IMG/VR virus record: IMGVR_UViG_3300029951_000013
Coordinates: 1 to 64,000 of that record
DNA from: a virus
Length of the DNA stretch: 64,000 bases
Strand: one strand, 5' to 3'
Shown one piece after another: positions 56,372-64,000 of this stretch (position 1 is its first letter; each line of letters opens with the position of its first letter). Both the position numbers and the translations under genes were made by a program. The notes beneath the pieces were generated by a model, which ran no database searches, was not told the DNA's origin, and was given only the letters and a program-made list of their open reading frames with translations.

Positions 56372-56901
56372 AGCGACCGCCCGGTCTTCAGGTCGACCGG
56401 GTCCAGAACGGTCCTCAGTCGGTAGAGGTCGCCCGGCGTGGCGTAGCCCGGCCAGCGGCCGTCGGCGAAGAGGTGCCAGCCGCCGTCGGCCGCCGCGCGG
56501 TCGGCCAGCTGGGAGCAGATCATGTGGCCTGTATCGCCGATGTACTCCCGTAGCCCCGGTGCCGGGAGGTGCAGCCGGTGTGCGGCGATCGCGGCGTAGT
56601 CGAGGAACGAGTACGGCACGCCGAGGTACGCCTCTGCTGCTGCGGCCACGGCCGACCCGTACTGGACCGGGCAGTGCAGCCAGGCCACCGTGTTCGAGGC
56701 GTACTCGGCCAGGGCCGCCTTGCGCGCGCCGCTGGGTTCGGCTTCCACGATCCAGCCGTTCCCGGTGTAGACGAACGCGTGTTCGTAGTTCACAAAACCG
56801 TCACCGTCGAGCCACTGAGCAGCCCTGATGCCCAGGCCCACGCCACTCTGGATCTGAGTCAGCCCGATGTCCCCCGGACTCGGCGTGTAGAGGTCGACCA
56901 C
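56368..56901 (-). CDS. permuted papain-like (YiiX/NlpC-P60) hydrolase
   Basis: 177 residues. YEHAFVYTGNGWIVEAEPSG supplies the catalytic His (about 40-58), and MICSQLADRAA near 130 the Cys, in the permuted His-before-Cys order of YiiX/YaeF proteins. YSFLDYAAIA lies between. Such enzymes cleave peptide or acyl bonds in cell-wall or lipid contexts. Next to the spike gene it may be tail-borne. Confidence 0.65.
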   Translation of the reverse strand: MVDLYTPSPGDIGLTQIQSGVGLGIRAAQWLDGDGFVNYEHAFVYTGNGWIVEAEPSGARKAALAEYASNTVAWLHCPVQYGSAVAAAAEAYLGVPYSFLDYAAIAAHRLHLPAPGLREYIGDTGHMICSQLADRAAADGGWHLFADGRWPGYATPGDLYRLRTVLDPVDLKTGRSL

Positions 56902-56916
56902 GGTGCGCTCCCAGTC

Positions 56917-58095
56917 TCAGATGTTGTCGCCGTCGGCGACGTAGACGAACCGCAGGGACGAGGCATCGGCCCCGTCAGTCACCAGGAAGGTGGCGGCCGT
57001 CCTGTTGTTCTTCCTGGTGCAGCCCTCGTACAGAGCGAGCTGCCGGACCAGCGGTGCCGTGGCGTGGTAGGCGTGCTTTCCGGTCAGGTCGCAGTTCCGG
57101 TAGGCCACCATGCCCGGGTTGGTGTAGTCCGAGGTGACCAGGGCACTGCTGAACGGCTCGAAGCCGAGCGCGGTGTCCGAGCAGCCGTCGAAGACGACCT
57201 GGCCGTTCCACAGGGAGGTGATGACCCGGTGGGTGGCGTTGCGCAGCTCGAACCGGACGTCCCGGACGGCCAGCTTCTGGACGGAGTCGGCATGGCCCGC
57301 TACCGGGAAGTCGAAGAACTGGCTGATTCCGCCGTCGGCCCGGGTGCCCTCCAGGATGTAGCTGCCGCCCTGGCACTTCACGAAGCCGCCGCGGTCCATC
57401 CGGATGAAAGTGCCCGAATTGAACTCGATCTTGCAGTCGTTGAACCAGTAGTTGAGGAACTGGTCCTGCTGGCTGATCGCAGGCTGCATGCCGCCGTAGA
57501 GGAAGGCGATGCCGTAGTCCCCGCCGACCTGGCAGTTGTTCCAGCCGAACTCCGAGTTGAGGTTGTTGCCGTCCAGGCCGATGCCGTAGTTCCAGGTGCC
57601 GCGCCACTCGACGTTGTCGAAGCCCCAGTCCTGGGCCCCGGTGCTGGCGTAGCTGTAGAGGAACTCCGCACCGGAGGCCGCGCCCCGGAAGGAGCAGTCC
57701 CTGATCCGGACACCCATCCAGCGGTCCTGGTTGACGAACAGTGGACCGGGGCCGGTCTTGACGATCTCGCTGGTCCGCTTGCCGAGGCCGGTGATGGTCA
57801 GGCCCTCGGCCCGGCCCGGCTTGGCGACCATGATGGTGCCGGACACCGGGTAGGACGCACCGGACAGCAGGACCACGGCCGTGCACACCGGTACGCTGCC
57901 GCCCTCGTCGGAGGCGAGGGACCCCTCCAGGTCGTCCATCAGAGCGGTGAAGGCGGCGGTCCAGTCGACCGGATCCTGCCCGCCCGCCACGTAGTCCTCA
58001 GGGCGAAGCACCAGGGCCTGGCGGCCCAGCAGGGTCTGGACGGTCGACGTCAGTGCGGCGAAGTCGGCTTCGGTCGGTACGGATACGGCGCTCAT
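56917..58095 (-). CDS. right-handed beta-helix tail spike-like protein
   Basis: 392 residues from ATG 58095. After a helical N-terminal region, repeated short strands with recurring NCQVGG, NDCKIEFNSG, ECQGGSYIL and CDLTGKHAY rungs indicate a pectate-lyase-type beta-helix. Phage proteins of this fold bind or degrade host surface polysaccharide. Catalytic residues cannot be assigned by eye. Confidence 0.7.
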   Translation of the reverse strand: MSAVSVPTEADFAALTSTVQTLLGRQALVLRPEDYVAGGQDPVDWTAAFTALMDDLEGSLASDEGGSVPVCTAVVLLSGASYPVSGTIMVAKPGRAEGLTITGLGKRTSEIVKTGPGPLFVNQDRWMGVRIRDCSFRGAASGAEFLYSYASTGAQDWGFDNVEWRGTWNYGIGLDGNNLNSEFGWNNCQVGGDYGIAFLYGGMQPAISQQDQFLNYWFNDCKIEFNSGTFIRMDRGGFVKCQGGSYILEGTRADGGISQFFDFPVAGHADSVQKLAVRDVRFELRNATHRVITSLWNGQVVFDGCSDTALGFEPFSSALVTSDYTNPGMVAYRNCDLTGKHAYHATAPLVRQLALYEGCTRKNNRTAATFLVTDGADASSLRFVYVADGDNI

Positions 58096-58499
58096 GACCA
58101 AGTCCTGGAGGCGAGTAGGGCGGCGGCGGCCCACACAGCGGGGGCGACCAGCCAGGGATCGGGGATGCCGGTGGTCAGCGCGACCGCGGCGGTGAGTGCC
58201 CCGGCCAGCCACCCCGAGCAGCACCAGGGGCAGCTGACCAGTTCGGCCAGCCAGTGGGGAGACCAGTCCGCCCGGTTGACGTAGCGGTTCTCTACGCCGT
58301 CGACCGCCTGGTGGACGAACGGCTCCCCGTCTCCGGCCGTTCTCCGGAGCAGCGCCCACTCTGGTTCAGTCAGTGGCCGCCAGCCGCCTGCAAGGCGGTC
58401 GCGCACCCACAGCACCGGCGGGAAATCGTCCTTCGTGACGATCCGCGCGGCCCGGTAGGTGGTAAGCGCCATCAGGACCAGGAGGAGTGGCAGGCTCAT
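58092..58499 (-). CDS. DUF1360-like membrane protein
   Basis: 135 residues. TYRAARIVTKDDFPPVLWVRDRL then CPWCCSGWLAGAL with flanking hydrophobic helices is the DUF1360 pattern, found in phage and Bacillus membrane proteins near lysis or tail genes. Function unknown. Overlaps both neighbours by ATGA. Confidence 0.65.
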   Translation of the reverse strand: MSLPLLLVLMALTTYRAARIVTKDDFPPVLWVRDRLAGGWRPLTEPEWALLRRTAGDGEPFVHQAVDGVENRYVNRADWSPHWLAELVSCPWCCSGWLAGALTAAVALTTGIPDPWLVAPAVWAAAALLASRTWS

Positions 58500-58807
58500 A
58501 CGGCTTCCCTCAGACCGGGGCACTGAGCGGCCAGTTCGCCGTCCGCCCAGGAGTGCTGCGCGTGGACCTCTTCGGCGTACCAGCGGGGACAGGGCAGCGC
58601 CAGCATGTCGCTGCTCCGGCGCTGGGAACGCATGTGCTGGTTCAGAGGCCATCCCTCGGAGTCCAGGTGCGCGCCGCGGTTCCGGTTGAAGTCGGCCAGG
58701 GCCTGCTCCGGATCGACCGCACTTCCGGCAGCGCAGGCAGGAGGCTCGGCACTACGCCCTGCGTACTTCTCCTGGATGTGGCGGAGCCCCCGCTGGAGGG
58801 CGCTCAC
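58496..58807 (-). CDS. hypothetical protein
   Basis: 103 residues from GTG (GTGA overlap). Charged and helical with several Trp and His; unrecognised. Sits between the holin-like and DUF1360 genes. Confidence 0.5.
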   Translation of the reverse strand: MSALQRGLRHIQEKYAGRSAEPPACAAGSAVDPEQALADFNRNRGAHLDSEGWPLNQHMRSQRRSSDMLALPCPRWYAEEVHAQHSWADGELAAQCPGLREAV

Positions 58808-59169
58808 GCCTGGACGGCTGGTGCCGGTGCAGGCGTGCGCTTCACCAGGGTCACCGGGGTGACGTGGCCTCGGGAGATCAGCATCAGGAGCGCGAGGACG
58901 AGGCCGTTGACGGCCCCGACGACCCCTGGGCTGATGGAGAAGTGGAAGGTGGCCAGCAGGTCGACGGCGGCCACGACCAGGCCGGTGAAGGCGGTAGGTG
59001 CCAGCGGCCGGGTGAGGACGGCGGCCACGACGGCGAAGACAGCGGTGATGATCGCGGTGATGGCCCCGGCCTGGTCGGTCGTCAGACCGACGTTCAGGGT
59101 CACCACCACGGAGAGCACGGCGGATATGAAGGTGGTGATCAGGACAGGCTCGTTGCCCAGCGGCTTCAT
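58804..59169 (-). CDS. holin-like membrane protein
   Basis: 121 residues. Three hydrophobic helices (about 10-29, 34-52, 60-78, with a further hydrophobic stretch to 98) and a basic Pro/Ala tail fit phage holins that time lysis. The endolysin is 3.5 kb away on the other strand. AGAAGGATCCCG precedes the ATG. Confidence 0.55.
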   Translation of the reverse strand: MKPLGNEPVLITTFISAVLSVVVTLNVGLTTDQAGAITAIITAVFAVVAAVLTRPLAPTAFTGLVVAAVDLLATFHFSISPGVVGAVNGLVLALLMLISRGHVTPVTLVKRTPAPAPAVQA

Positions 59170-59226
59170 CGGGATCCTTCTCTCGGTTGGCAGCAGTATG
59201 ACCCGAGTGTTTTCAAGATCTGTCCG

Positions 59227-61599
59227 CTAGCCGATGGCCCGGGAGGCAGCCTTGCTGCCGAGGCCGGACCGGCCGGTACCCCTGGAAGTGGTGTGCACCA
59301 GTTTCTGCCCCCAGGCGTTCCAGACGCTGTTGTGCACCAGGATCCCGTTGGCGAAGAACTCCGGAACTTCCTCCACCGTCAGGTCATAGACCGGCCGCCT
59401 TCCTACGGGCTCGGAGATGCGCTCCACAGGAGTTGGAGCAAGTCGCGGGCACGGGCCGGTACTTGCTCTGCATGAACCCGGCGCCGCAGACGGGGCATTC
59501 AGCAGGCACCCTGTACCGGTCAGCCCGGTCGGACATACGCCGGTTGCAGGCTCGGGAGCAGTGCCGCGACTCTCCGGCATGCCGGGTCGAGTAGGTCTTT
59601 CCGCAAGCCTCGCAGGCCGAAGTGCGGGCCTCCCGGTTCGCGTAGCTGGCAGTAGCCTGCTGGGAATGCCAGGTCCGGCCTTCGTCACTCCGGTGCCAGT
59701 CCACGGCGAGGCCCCGGATAGCGTCCAGGTGGGCCAGCCACTCGGCGCTTCCCCGGTCGAAGTCTCCGGGATGTATCCGGGAATGCTCAAGGCGGGTGAC
59801 GCACTGGAGGTTGGACGGGTCGTTGTTGAGAGGATCGAAGTCGACGTGATGGATGACGCAGCCGCGAGGTACACCGCTCGCTCCGTGAGCCGCCTTCCAC
59901 ACCTCGGTATGGAGTTGACCGACGCCCCGAAGCCGTTTCCCGTCGGCGTAAGCGGTGTAGTAGACCCGGGCCGACCTGTGTCCAGATGCCGGATTCCGGC
60001 TGTAGGTGATGCCGTTGAAGACCACGGACTCCTTCTCGGATGCCATGCCCCCAGTCTATCGCCCCAGACTATGGCGTCCAGTCTTACGAACCCTTTGCCG
60101 AGCACCCAGACCCGATGGTTGGCCGTCCCGGTAAGGGGGCCCGCAGGGGTGTCCACGCGGATGACCTCCTCGCTGGAGGACGTCATCCAGGAGCGCAGAA
60201 CGCGCCGCCAGCCCTGTCGCGTCATTACCTGGTCGTCCGTAGTCACCGCTTCGATCGGGACCGGCCCCCGGCGGGTGGTGACCAGGGTCCCCGCTACAAG
60301 GCAGGCGTCCAAGTGGTCCGGAGACCAGTCGAGTTCGGGGTACCAGGTGGTCATCTGATCTTCCAAAACTTCGAAGACGCCGGCATGCCTCCAATACCCC
60401 TGTGAGGTCAGAGCGCTGACAGGCTGCGCCCGGATCGCCTTGCCCCGGGTGGCCGTCACGATCCGGATGGGGATGTTCACCCCCATGGCCTCGGCGGCCG
60501 TCCGGAGAGTCGAGACGCACATGGCCCCGCCGTAGTTGGTCTCCACGAAGATCTCGTCCGCGTTCCAGTCCACGGCCGCACTGACCGCCTTCCGGCCCCA
60601 CCCGTCCGGAGACAGGTGGCAGCTCCGGTCGTCCAGGACGAAGCCCTGGTGGCGGGCCCTGGACGGAGGGAGCGTCAGACCTTCCTCAACGGGCATCACC
60701 GGAGGCAGTAGCAACCTCTTCGACTTGCCTACCACGATGATCCCCTGCTCCCCGGCTCCACCTGACGGGTCTACTCCGATCGAGATGCGGCCGAGATCCG
60801 GGACCGACCCTGCGTCGATGCGGGCGGCATCAATCGTGGACCGCTTCCACAGGGCGTTCTCGTCCTCGTCAATCACCAGGCCCAGGAGTTCCTGCCGACC
60901 GAGTTGCGTCCCGCCGTACGCGTCCTCCAGTGCTTCCCTGATCGACAGCGGCAAGTGCGGGTTGTCGTACATGGACGCCCGCGTAACGACGGTGTCCCGG
61001 ATGCCGTTCGCTGCCAGTTTCCGGATCAGGTCCCGGGGCTTGGGTGTGGTGGACCCGACCCAGTGCGGGTGCGGCCCGGCGCGCAAGCCGAACCTCATGT
61101 GGTCCCAGGCGTCCGCCAGGTACCGCCAGGCAGCTAGCTCCTCAGCCCAAACAGAGCACCGGTTCCCGCCAGAGCGGAGGCGCTCCACGTCATCGGCACT
61201 GTTGGCGCCGAACAGCTTGGCCTCGGAACCGTTCGGCCAGATCACGGTGAGCCCGCCGGGCCGCTGCACCATCCGGGCCGTCGGGTCGTGGGCGCGTATT
61301 CCGGACGGCCCTGCGAAGCAGGATGTGGCGGCATCGCCCAAGGTCGGCGCGATGATGCCGACCCAGTGCGGGACGGGGCCGGGCAGGCATGCGGGGCCCT
61401 TGACGTGCTCCACGATGTGGTTGGCGCAGACGTCCGTCTTCCCGGCACCGCGTCCGGCGAGCAGCAGCCAGCCGTACCAGTCCCCCGGCGGGGTCACCTG
61501 GTGCGGCAGCGGGGTCCAACGCGGCGAGCGCAGCTCGGCGACCCGCTGGGCCAGCAGGTCGGCCGCCTTGCGGGCGACTATCTCAGCGTCACCGGGCAT
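59227..61599 (-). CDS. terL: terminase large subunit interrupted by an intein
   Basis: 790 residues: N-extein 432, intein 325, C-extein 33, so mature TerL would be 465. ATPase: Walker A AGRGAGKT near 47-54 and Walker B VWAEE. Nuclease: GVDPSGG, FVETNYGG and SPDHLDA carry the three acidic sites. The intein begins at the Cys right after HLDA (codon 60301-60303) and ends at HN before Ser (codon 59326-59328), inside the last catalytic motif. Splicing is needed for a working terminase. Confidence 0.85.
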   Translation of the reverse strand: MPGDAEIVARKAADLLAQRVAELRSPRWTPLPHQVTPPGDWYGWLLLAGRGAGKTDVCANHIVEHVKGPACLPGPVPHWVGIIAPTLGDAATSCFAGPSGIRAHDPTARMVQRPGGLTVIWPNGSEAKLFGANSADDVERLRSGGNRCSVWAEELAAWRYLADAWDHMRFGLRAGPHPHWVGSTTPKPRDLIRKLAANGIRDTVVTRASMYDNPHLPLSIREALEDAYGGTQLGRQELLGLVIDEDENALWKRSTIDAARIDAGSVPDLGRISIGVDPSGGAGEQGIIVVGKSKRLLLPPVMPVEEGLTLPPSRARHQGFVLDDRSCHLSPDGWGRKAVSAAVDWNADEIFVETNYGGAMCVSTLRTAAEAMGVNIPIRIVTATRGKAIRAQPVSALTSQGYWRHAGVFEVLEDQMTTWYPELDWSPDHLDACLVAGTLVTTRRGPVPIEAVTTDDQVMTRQGWRRVLRSWMTSSSEEVIRVDTPAGPLTGTANHRVWVLGKGFVRLDAIVWGDRLGAWHPRRSPWSSTASPTAGIRHLDTGRPGSTTPLTPTGNGFGASVNSIPRCGRRLTERAVYLAAASSITSTSILSTTTRPTSSASPALSIPGYIPETSTGEAPSGWPTWTLSGASPWTGTGVTKAGPGIPSRLLPATRTGRPALRPARLAERPTRPGMPESRGTAPEPATGVCPTGLTGTGCLLNAPSAAPGSCRASTGPCPRLAPTPVERISEPVGRRPVYDLTVEEVPEFFANGILVHNSVWNAWGQKLVHTTSRGTGRSGLGSKAASRAIG
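59329..60303 (-). mobile_element. intein in TerL with out-of-frame HNH gene
   Basis: 325 residues. Block A is CLVAGTLVTTRRGPVPIEAV, block B GTANHRVWV, block F VYDLTVEEVPEFFANGI and block G VHN followed by Ser. The middle about 215 residues in this frame are Ser/Thr/Pro-rich and unlike a folded domain. The same DNA codes a full HNH endonuclease in another frame (59384-60046). The element is therefore a mini-intein carrying a nested homing endonuclease gene. Confidence 0.8.
59384..60046 (-). CDS. HNH homing endonuclease nested in the TerL intein
   Basis: 220 residues with its own ATG and GGGGG upstream. GCVIHHVDFDPLNNDPSNLQ (about 62-81) is a complete HNH motif, followed by helix VTRLEHSRIH. 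The C-terminal half has three zinc-type Cys clusters (CEACGKTY, HCSRACN, CPVCGAGF). The gene ends inside intein block F, so both frames are coding there. It would spread the intein into empty terL alleles. Confidence 0.75.
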   Translation of the reverse strand: MASEKESVVFNGITYSRNPASGHRSARVYYTAYADGKRLRGVGQLHTEVWKAAHGASGVPRGCVIHHVDFDPLNNDPSNLQCVTRLEHSRIHPGDFDRGSAEWLAHLDAIRGLAVDWHRSDEGRTWHSQQATASYANREARTSACEACGKTYSTRHAGESRHCSRACNRRMSDRADRYRVPAECPVCGAGFMQSKYRPVPATCSNSCGAHLRARRKAAGL

Positions 61600-61619
61600 G
61601 GGCCCATGATGCCCGTGGA

Positions 61620-62087
61620 TCAGGCCTCGGCCTTCCGGCGGCGCTTCCGCTCGTGCCGGTGCCTGCCCTTCTCGGCCGCACTGATCTTCCGACGGGTGGC
61701 CGCTGACAGGTGGTGGTGGCTCTTGCTGCGCCGGGACTCCCGGGCCCGGCGCTTGCCCTTCTCTGCCAGACTGATCTTCCGGCGGGTGGCCGCAGACTCC
61801 CGGTGACCCCTGTGCGGGTGCCGCTTGCCTAGGCGCTCCGCCCGCTCCTTCGCCCGGGTCGCCAAGGACTGCTTGTGCCCCTTGTGCGGGTGCTTTCTGC
61901 CGAGGCGCTCGGCCCGCTCCTTGGCCCGGGTGGCCGCCGAGGCCTTGTGGCCGCGGTGCGGGTGGTGCCTGCCGCGCTCGGCCGCACTGATCTTCCGGCG
62001 GGTGGCCGCAGACTCCGGCCGCCTGGCACGCCGGGCGCGGTGCGGGCCATCAGGCAGGGTCCCCGGTATCGGATATGACCTCGCCAT
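61620..62087 (-). CDS. stand-alone NUMOD3-like repeat protein
   Basis: 155 residues from ATG 62087, overlapping TerS by 38 bases. Five repeats of about 24 residues, ESAATRRKISAAERGRHHPH type, match the NUMOD3 DNA-binding module found in GIY-YIG and HNH homing endonucleases. No nuclease domain is present. Strongly basic. It lies between terS and the intein-bearing terL, so it may be a relic or a partner of a homing system. Confidence 0.65.
   Translation of the reverse strand: MARSYPIPGTLPDGPHRARRARRPESAATRRKISAAERGRHHPHRGHKASAATRAKERAERLGRKHPHKGHKQSLATRAKERAERLGKRHPHRGHRESAATRRKISLAEKGKRRARESRRSKSHHHLSAATRRKISAAEKGRHRHERKRRRKAEA
61640..62020 (-). repeat. tandem 72-base repeats
   Basis: DNA basis of the NUMOD3-like repeats: recurring ATCTTCCGGCGGGTGGCCG and GCTCGGCCCGCTCC-type segments on the plus strand. 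Confidence 0.6.
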
Positions 62088-62643
62088 CGATCGCTGACAG
62101 CTTCGCCTGGGCAGCCTCCAGGGCGACCATCCGCTGCCTGGGGTCCAGGTTGATGGCACCGAGCCCGGCCAGGATCGCCTCCACCACGACGGTGGCCTCC
62201 AGGTCGGTGCGCTGCTCGAAAGCTATGGTCAGCGACGGAGAGGCGTCCAGGCCGTGGCGTTTGGAGTACCGCTCGCTGATCCGGCCGAGCCGGTCGATCG
62301 CCGCCATGTTGGGGCCGAAGTCACGGACCGGGTTTCCGTCGCGGTCCGTGACGACCTTTCCGCCCTGGATGAGCGGATGGCGGCCGGCGAGGATGGCGTA
62401 CAGGGTGCGCCGCATACCGTCGTCGCGCTCGTCCTCGATCTGGCGCAGCATCTCGACACTCTCGGCGAGTTCGGCGCGGTGCTGCGCCAGGGCCCGGGAT
62501 ATGTCCATGTACGCGGCGGCTTTGTCACCGTGGTAGTGCTCCGCCATCTGGTCGGCGATCTGCTGGTAGGTGAAGCCGCTGCGCTTCAGCTCGATGGCCT
62601 TGGTCCGCCGTGCCGCCAGGTGCGCCTGGTCTCCGGTGCCCAT
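62050..62643 (-). CDS. terS: terminase small subunit-like protein
   Basis: 197 residues from ATG 62643 (AGGAGG 6 bases upstream). An N-terminal HTH (KAIELKRSGFTYQQIADQMAEHY) for pac/cos recognition is followed by coiled-coil oligomerisation helices. First gene of the leftward late operon, one gene before TerL. The family call rests on the HTH and position. Confidence 0.65.
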   Translation of the reverse strand: MGTGDQAHLAARRTKAIELKRSGFTYQQIADQMAEHYHGDKAAAYMDISRALAQHRAELAESVEMLRQIEDERDDGMRRTLYAILAGRHPLIQGGKVVTDRDGNPVRDFGPNMAAIDRLGRISERYSKRHGLDASPSLTIAFEQRTDLEATVVVEAILAGLGAINLDPRQRMVALEAAQAKLSAIDGEVISDTGDPA

Positions 62644-62706
62644 GGGGAACCTCCTGGTCGGGGTCGCCCTTAGTGTAGGAGCGACCGCGCGGACGGAAGG
62701 ACGCTG

Positions 62707-63675
62707 ATGGGGATCTACGGTGCCGACTGGGCCGACTACCAGTCCGCCAGGCCCTCGACCGCCGGACTGGCCTACGGCTTCACGAAGGTCAGTGAGGGCC
62801 TGGGCTACGTCAACCCGGAATGGGCCTCGCAGTACCGCACCGCCGTAGCGGCGGGACTCGTGCCGGGGAAGTACCACTATCCCCACATGGCCAACGCGGC
62901 CTCGGCCGAAGTCGACTACTTCCTGGCGCACGCCGACGTGCGGCCCGGTGACCTACTGGCTCTGGACTGGGAGGGCAACGGCCCCGGCGAGGCCAACGCC
63001 GGGCTGCCGGACTCACAGCTGGCCGCCTTCAAGGACGACTGGCTGGCCGAAGCCAAGGCCCGCTGCCCGGAGAACCCGGTGGGCCTGTACTGCGACAAGT
63101 CCTTCTGGCTGGACATCGATACGACGTCCTACTGCCAGGACTTCCTGTGGATCGCCACCGCCGGCGTGGCCGCCGGCGAGCCCGGCATCCAGTACCCCTG
63201 GCTGTTCCACCAGTACGGCACCGCCGCCGGAGCGGACGCCGACTACTGCCACCTGCCGTCCGCCGCGGCCCTGCGCGCCTGGGCCGCCACCTTCCAAGGA
63301 GTACCCCCCGTGGCCCAGACCCTGACCCCTGAAGACCTGACCGCCCTCCAGAACCTGATCATGTCCGGGCCCGTCCGGGACAACCAGGCGTTCGCCGACC
63401 TCTACTGGCTCAACAGGGCCCTGGACCCGTCCATCACTTTGTCGGCCGCTGCCGAGGCGACCGGCGTGGGCCAGCAGGTCGTGGCGATCCGCAAGGTGCT
63501 GGCCGGCCAGCAGGCCGCGCAGACTGCCGCGCTGGCCAGGGTCGAGACGGCGCTGGCCGCCCTCCAGGCTGCCGTGGGCGCGGGGGGCACCCTGACCGAG
63601 GCCCAGGCCACCGCTGCGGCGCAGGCCGGGGCCACCGCTGCTCTCGGCATCCTGGGAAAGGACCTGAGCGCCTGA
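62707..63675 (+). CDS. endolysin, GH25 muramidase
   Basis: 322 residues with GGAAGG 7 bases upstream. MGIYGADWADYQ, ALDWEGNG (catalytic acidic pair, about 88-95) and FHQYG give the lysozyme TIM barrel of family 25 (about 1-200). The C-terminal Ala-rich helical region (about 210-322) may bind the wall or form oligomers. No signal peptide, so it needs the holin. Transcribed divergently from TerS. Confidence 0.85.
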   Translation: MGIYGADWADYQSARPSTAGLAYGFTKVSEGLGYVNPEWASQYRTAVAAGLVPGKYHYPHMANAASAEVDYFLAHADVRPGDLLALDWEGNGPGEANAGLPDSQLAAFKDDWLAEAKARCPENPVGLYCDKSFWLDIDTTSYCQDFLWIATAGVAAGEPGIQYPWLFHQYGTAAGADADYCHLPSAAALRAWAATFQGVPPVAQTLTPEDLTALQNLIMSGPVRDNQAFADLYWLNRALDPSITLSAAAEATGVGQQVVAIRKVLAGQQAAQTAALARVETALAALQAAVGAGGTLTEAQATAAAQAGATAALGILGKDLSA

Positions 63676-63682
63676 GTCCGGA

Positions 63683-63728
63683 CAGCAAGGAGCCCTGCCT
63701 CATCCCAACCAGGCAGGGCTCCTTGCTG
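63683..63728. terminator. bidirectional terminator
   Basis: A perfect 18-bp stem (63683-63700 with 63711-63728), 10-base loop, between convergent genes for the endolysin and the Acb2-like protein. Confidence 0.75.
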
Positions 63729-63754
63729 ACTGTGTTCCTCGACCAGGGCCGAGC

Positions 63755-63979
63755 CTACTCCTGGAGGAAGCCCGCATGCACGACAAACGAGTTCTTCGCC
63801 TCCCACAGGCTGCGCAGCCCGGCGGTCAGCTCGGGGCCGTCCGGCAGCAGGTCGACCATCTGCTGCGCCAGGTCGTGGCACGGCTTGCTGACCGCCTGGA
63901 GGTGCGGCGGAAGGTGGTCGTAGGCGAACATGCGGCTGAAGTGCTTCGTTCCGGCGTGCCGGTCGGGTGCGATGTCCAT
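63755..63979 (-). CDS. Acb2/Tad1-like cyclic-nucleotide sponge candidate
   Basis: 74 residues. FAYDHLPPHLQAVSKPCHDL then LLPDGPELTAGLRSLWEAKNSFV follows the two-helix pattern of the Acb2-type family (Y-x2-LP start, P-x4-E-x5-L-x3-EA), small proteins that sequester CBASS cyclic oligonucleotides. It lies alone on the minus strand next to the endolysin. Family likeness is by eye; the binding activity is inferred. Confidence 0.55.
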   Translation of the reverse strand: MDIAPDRHAGTKHFSRMFAYDHLPPHLQAVSKPCHDLAQQMVDLLPDGPELTAGLRSLWEAKNSFVVHAGFLQE

Positions 63980-64000
63980 CAGGACAGACCCGCCTTGGAT

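Noticed and set aside
59417-60358. Plus-strand frame across the intein region
   Set aside because: Complement of the intein/HNH DNA without motifs; the HNH and intein signatures are on the minus strand.
61640-62020. CRISPR-like or non-coding repeat
   Set aside because: Repeats are in a single open frame and encode NUMOD3-like modules.

Overview
The window reads as about 64 kb of a temperate, siphovirus-type actinobacteriophage (or prophage), most likely from Streptomyces or a close relative. The DNA is very GC-rich, GTG starts and GTGA/ATGA stop-start overlaps are common, and the host-like regulators are actinobacterial (a WhiB-like Fe-S protein, a LuxR/GerE-type HTH). Both window ends lie in or next to phage genes, so the genome continues beyond it. 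No replicase, DNA polymerase or CI-type repressor was recognised here.

Layout. (1) 1-26,836 is transcribed rightward. It opens with a RecB/Cas4-like exonuclease and an SSB-like protein, then a triple winged-helix protein, a glycosyltransferase and a DUF3307-like membrane protein. At 6.3-11.7 kb there is a block that looks like the transfer module of an actinomycete integrative conjugative element: a GIY-YIG-like protein, a DUF2637/Spd-like membrane protein with an HTH tail, a TraB/FtsK-type DNA translocase and three small membrane proteins. A dense array of GRGACG hexamers covers its first 2.2 kb. At 11.7-14.0 kb there are two glycosyltransferases and an NAD-dependent epimerase. From 14.2 to 26.8 kb come about 30 small, mostly unrecognised genes. 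Many start just after a conserved leader, GACCACYGACCARRGAG, and several are preceded by folded, tRNA-like leader elements. Two copies of a 73-bp promoter segment (14,145 and 17,299) drive this block. (2) 26,803-52,490 is leftward and holds the late genes. In transcription order these are portal, a 2H-phosphoesterase/MuF/protease fusion, capsid, tail-region proteins, a repeat-rich fibre, an SGNH-esterase fibre, head-tail connectors, a lipoprotein, frameshifted tail chaperones, tape measure, minor tail proteins and a glycosyltransferase. (3) 52,829-54,439 is a rightward tyrosine-integrase cassette set between the terminase side and the portal. (4) 54,446-62,643 is leftward again: TerS, a stand-alone NUMOD3-repeat protein, TerL interrupted by an intein, a holin-like protein, a beta-helix spike, a papain-like hydrolase, a methyltransferase and a nucleotidyltransferase-like protein. 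(5) 62,707-63,675 is a rightward GH25 endolysin. A perfect 18-bp bidirectional terminator separates it from a leftward Acb2/Tad1-like gene.

Working together. The late block supplies packaging, capsid, tail and lysis. Several glycan-active or sugar-making proteins, with a Ser/Thr/Ala-rich fibre, suggest that virion glycosylation or surface-glycan attack matters to this phage. Possible anti-defence functions are the Acb2-like sponge and the 2H phosphoesterase domain built into a head protein. The most unusual parts are the conjugation-type translocase with its hexamer array, the terminase intein carrying an HNH gene in another reading frame, and the start-associated leader motif with tRNA-like leaders. 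All functions are inferred by reading sequence; no database search was run.
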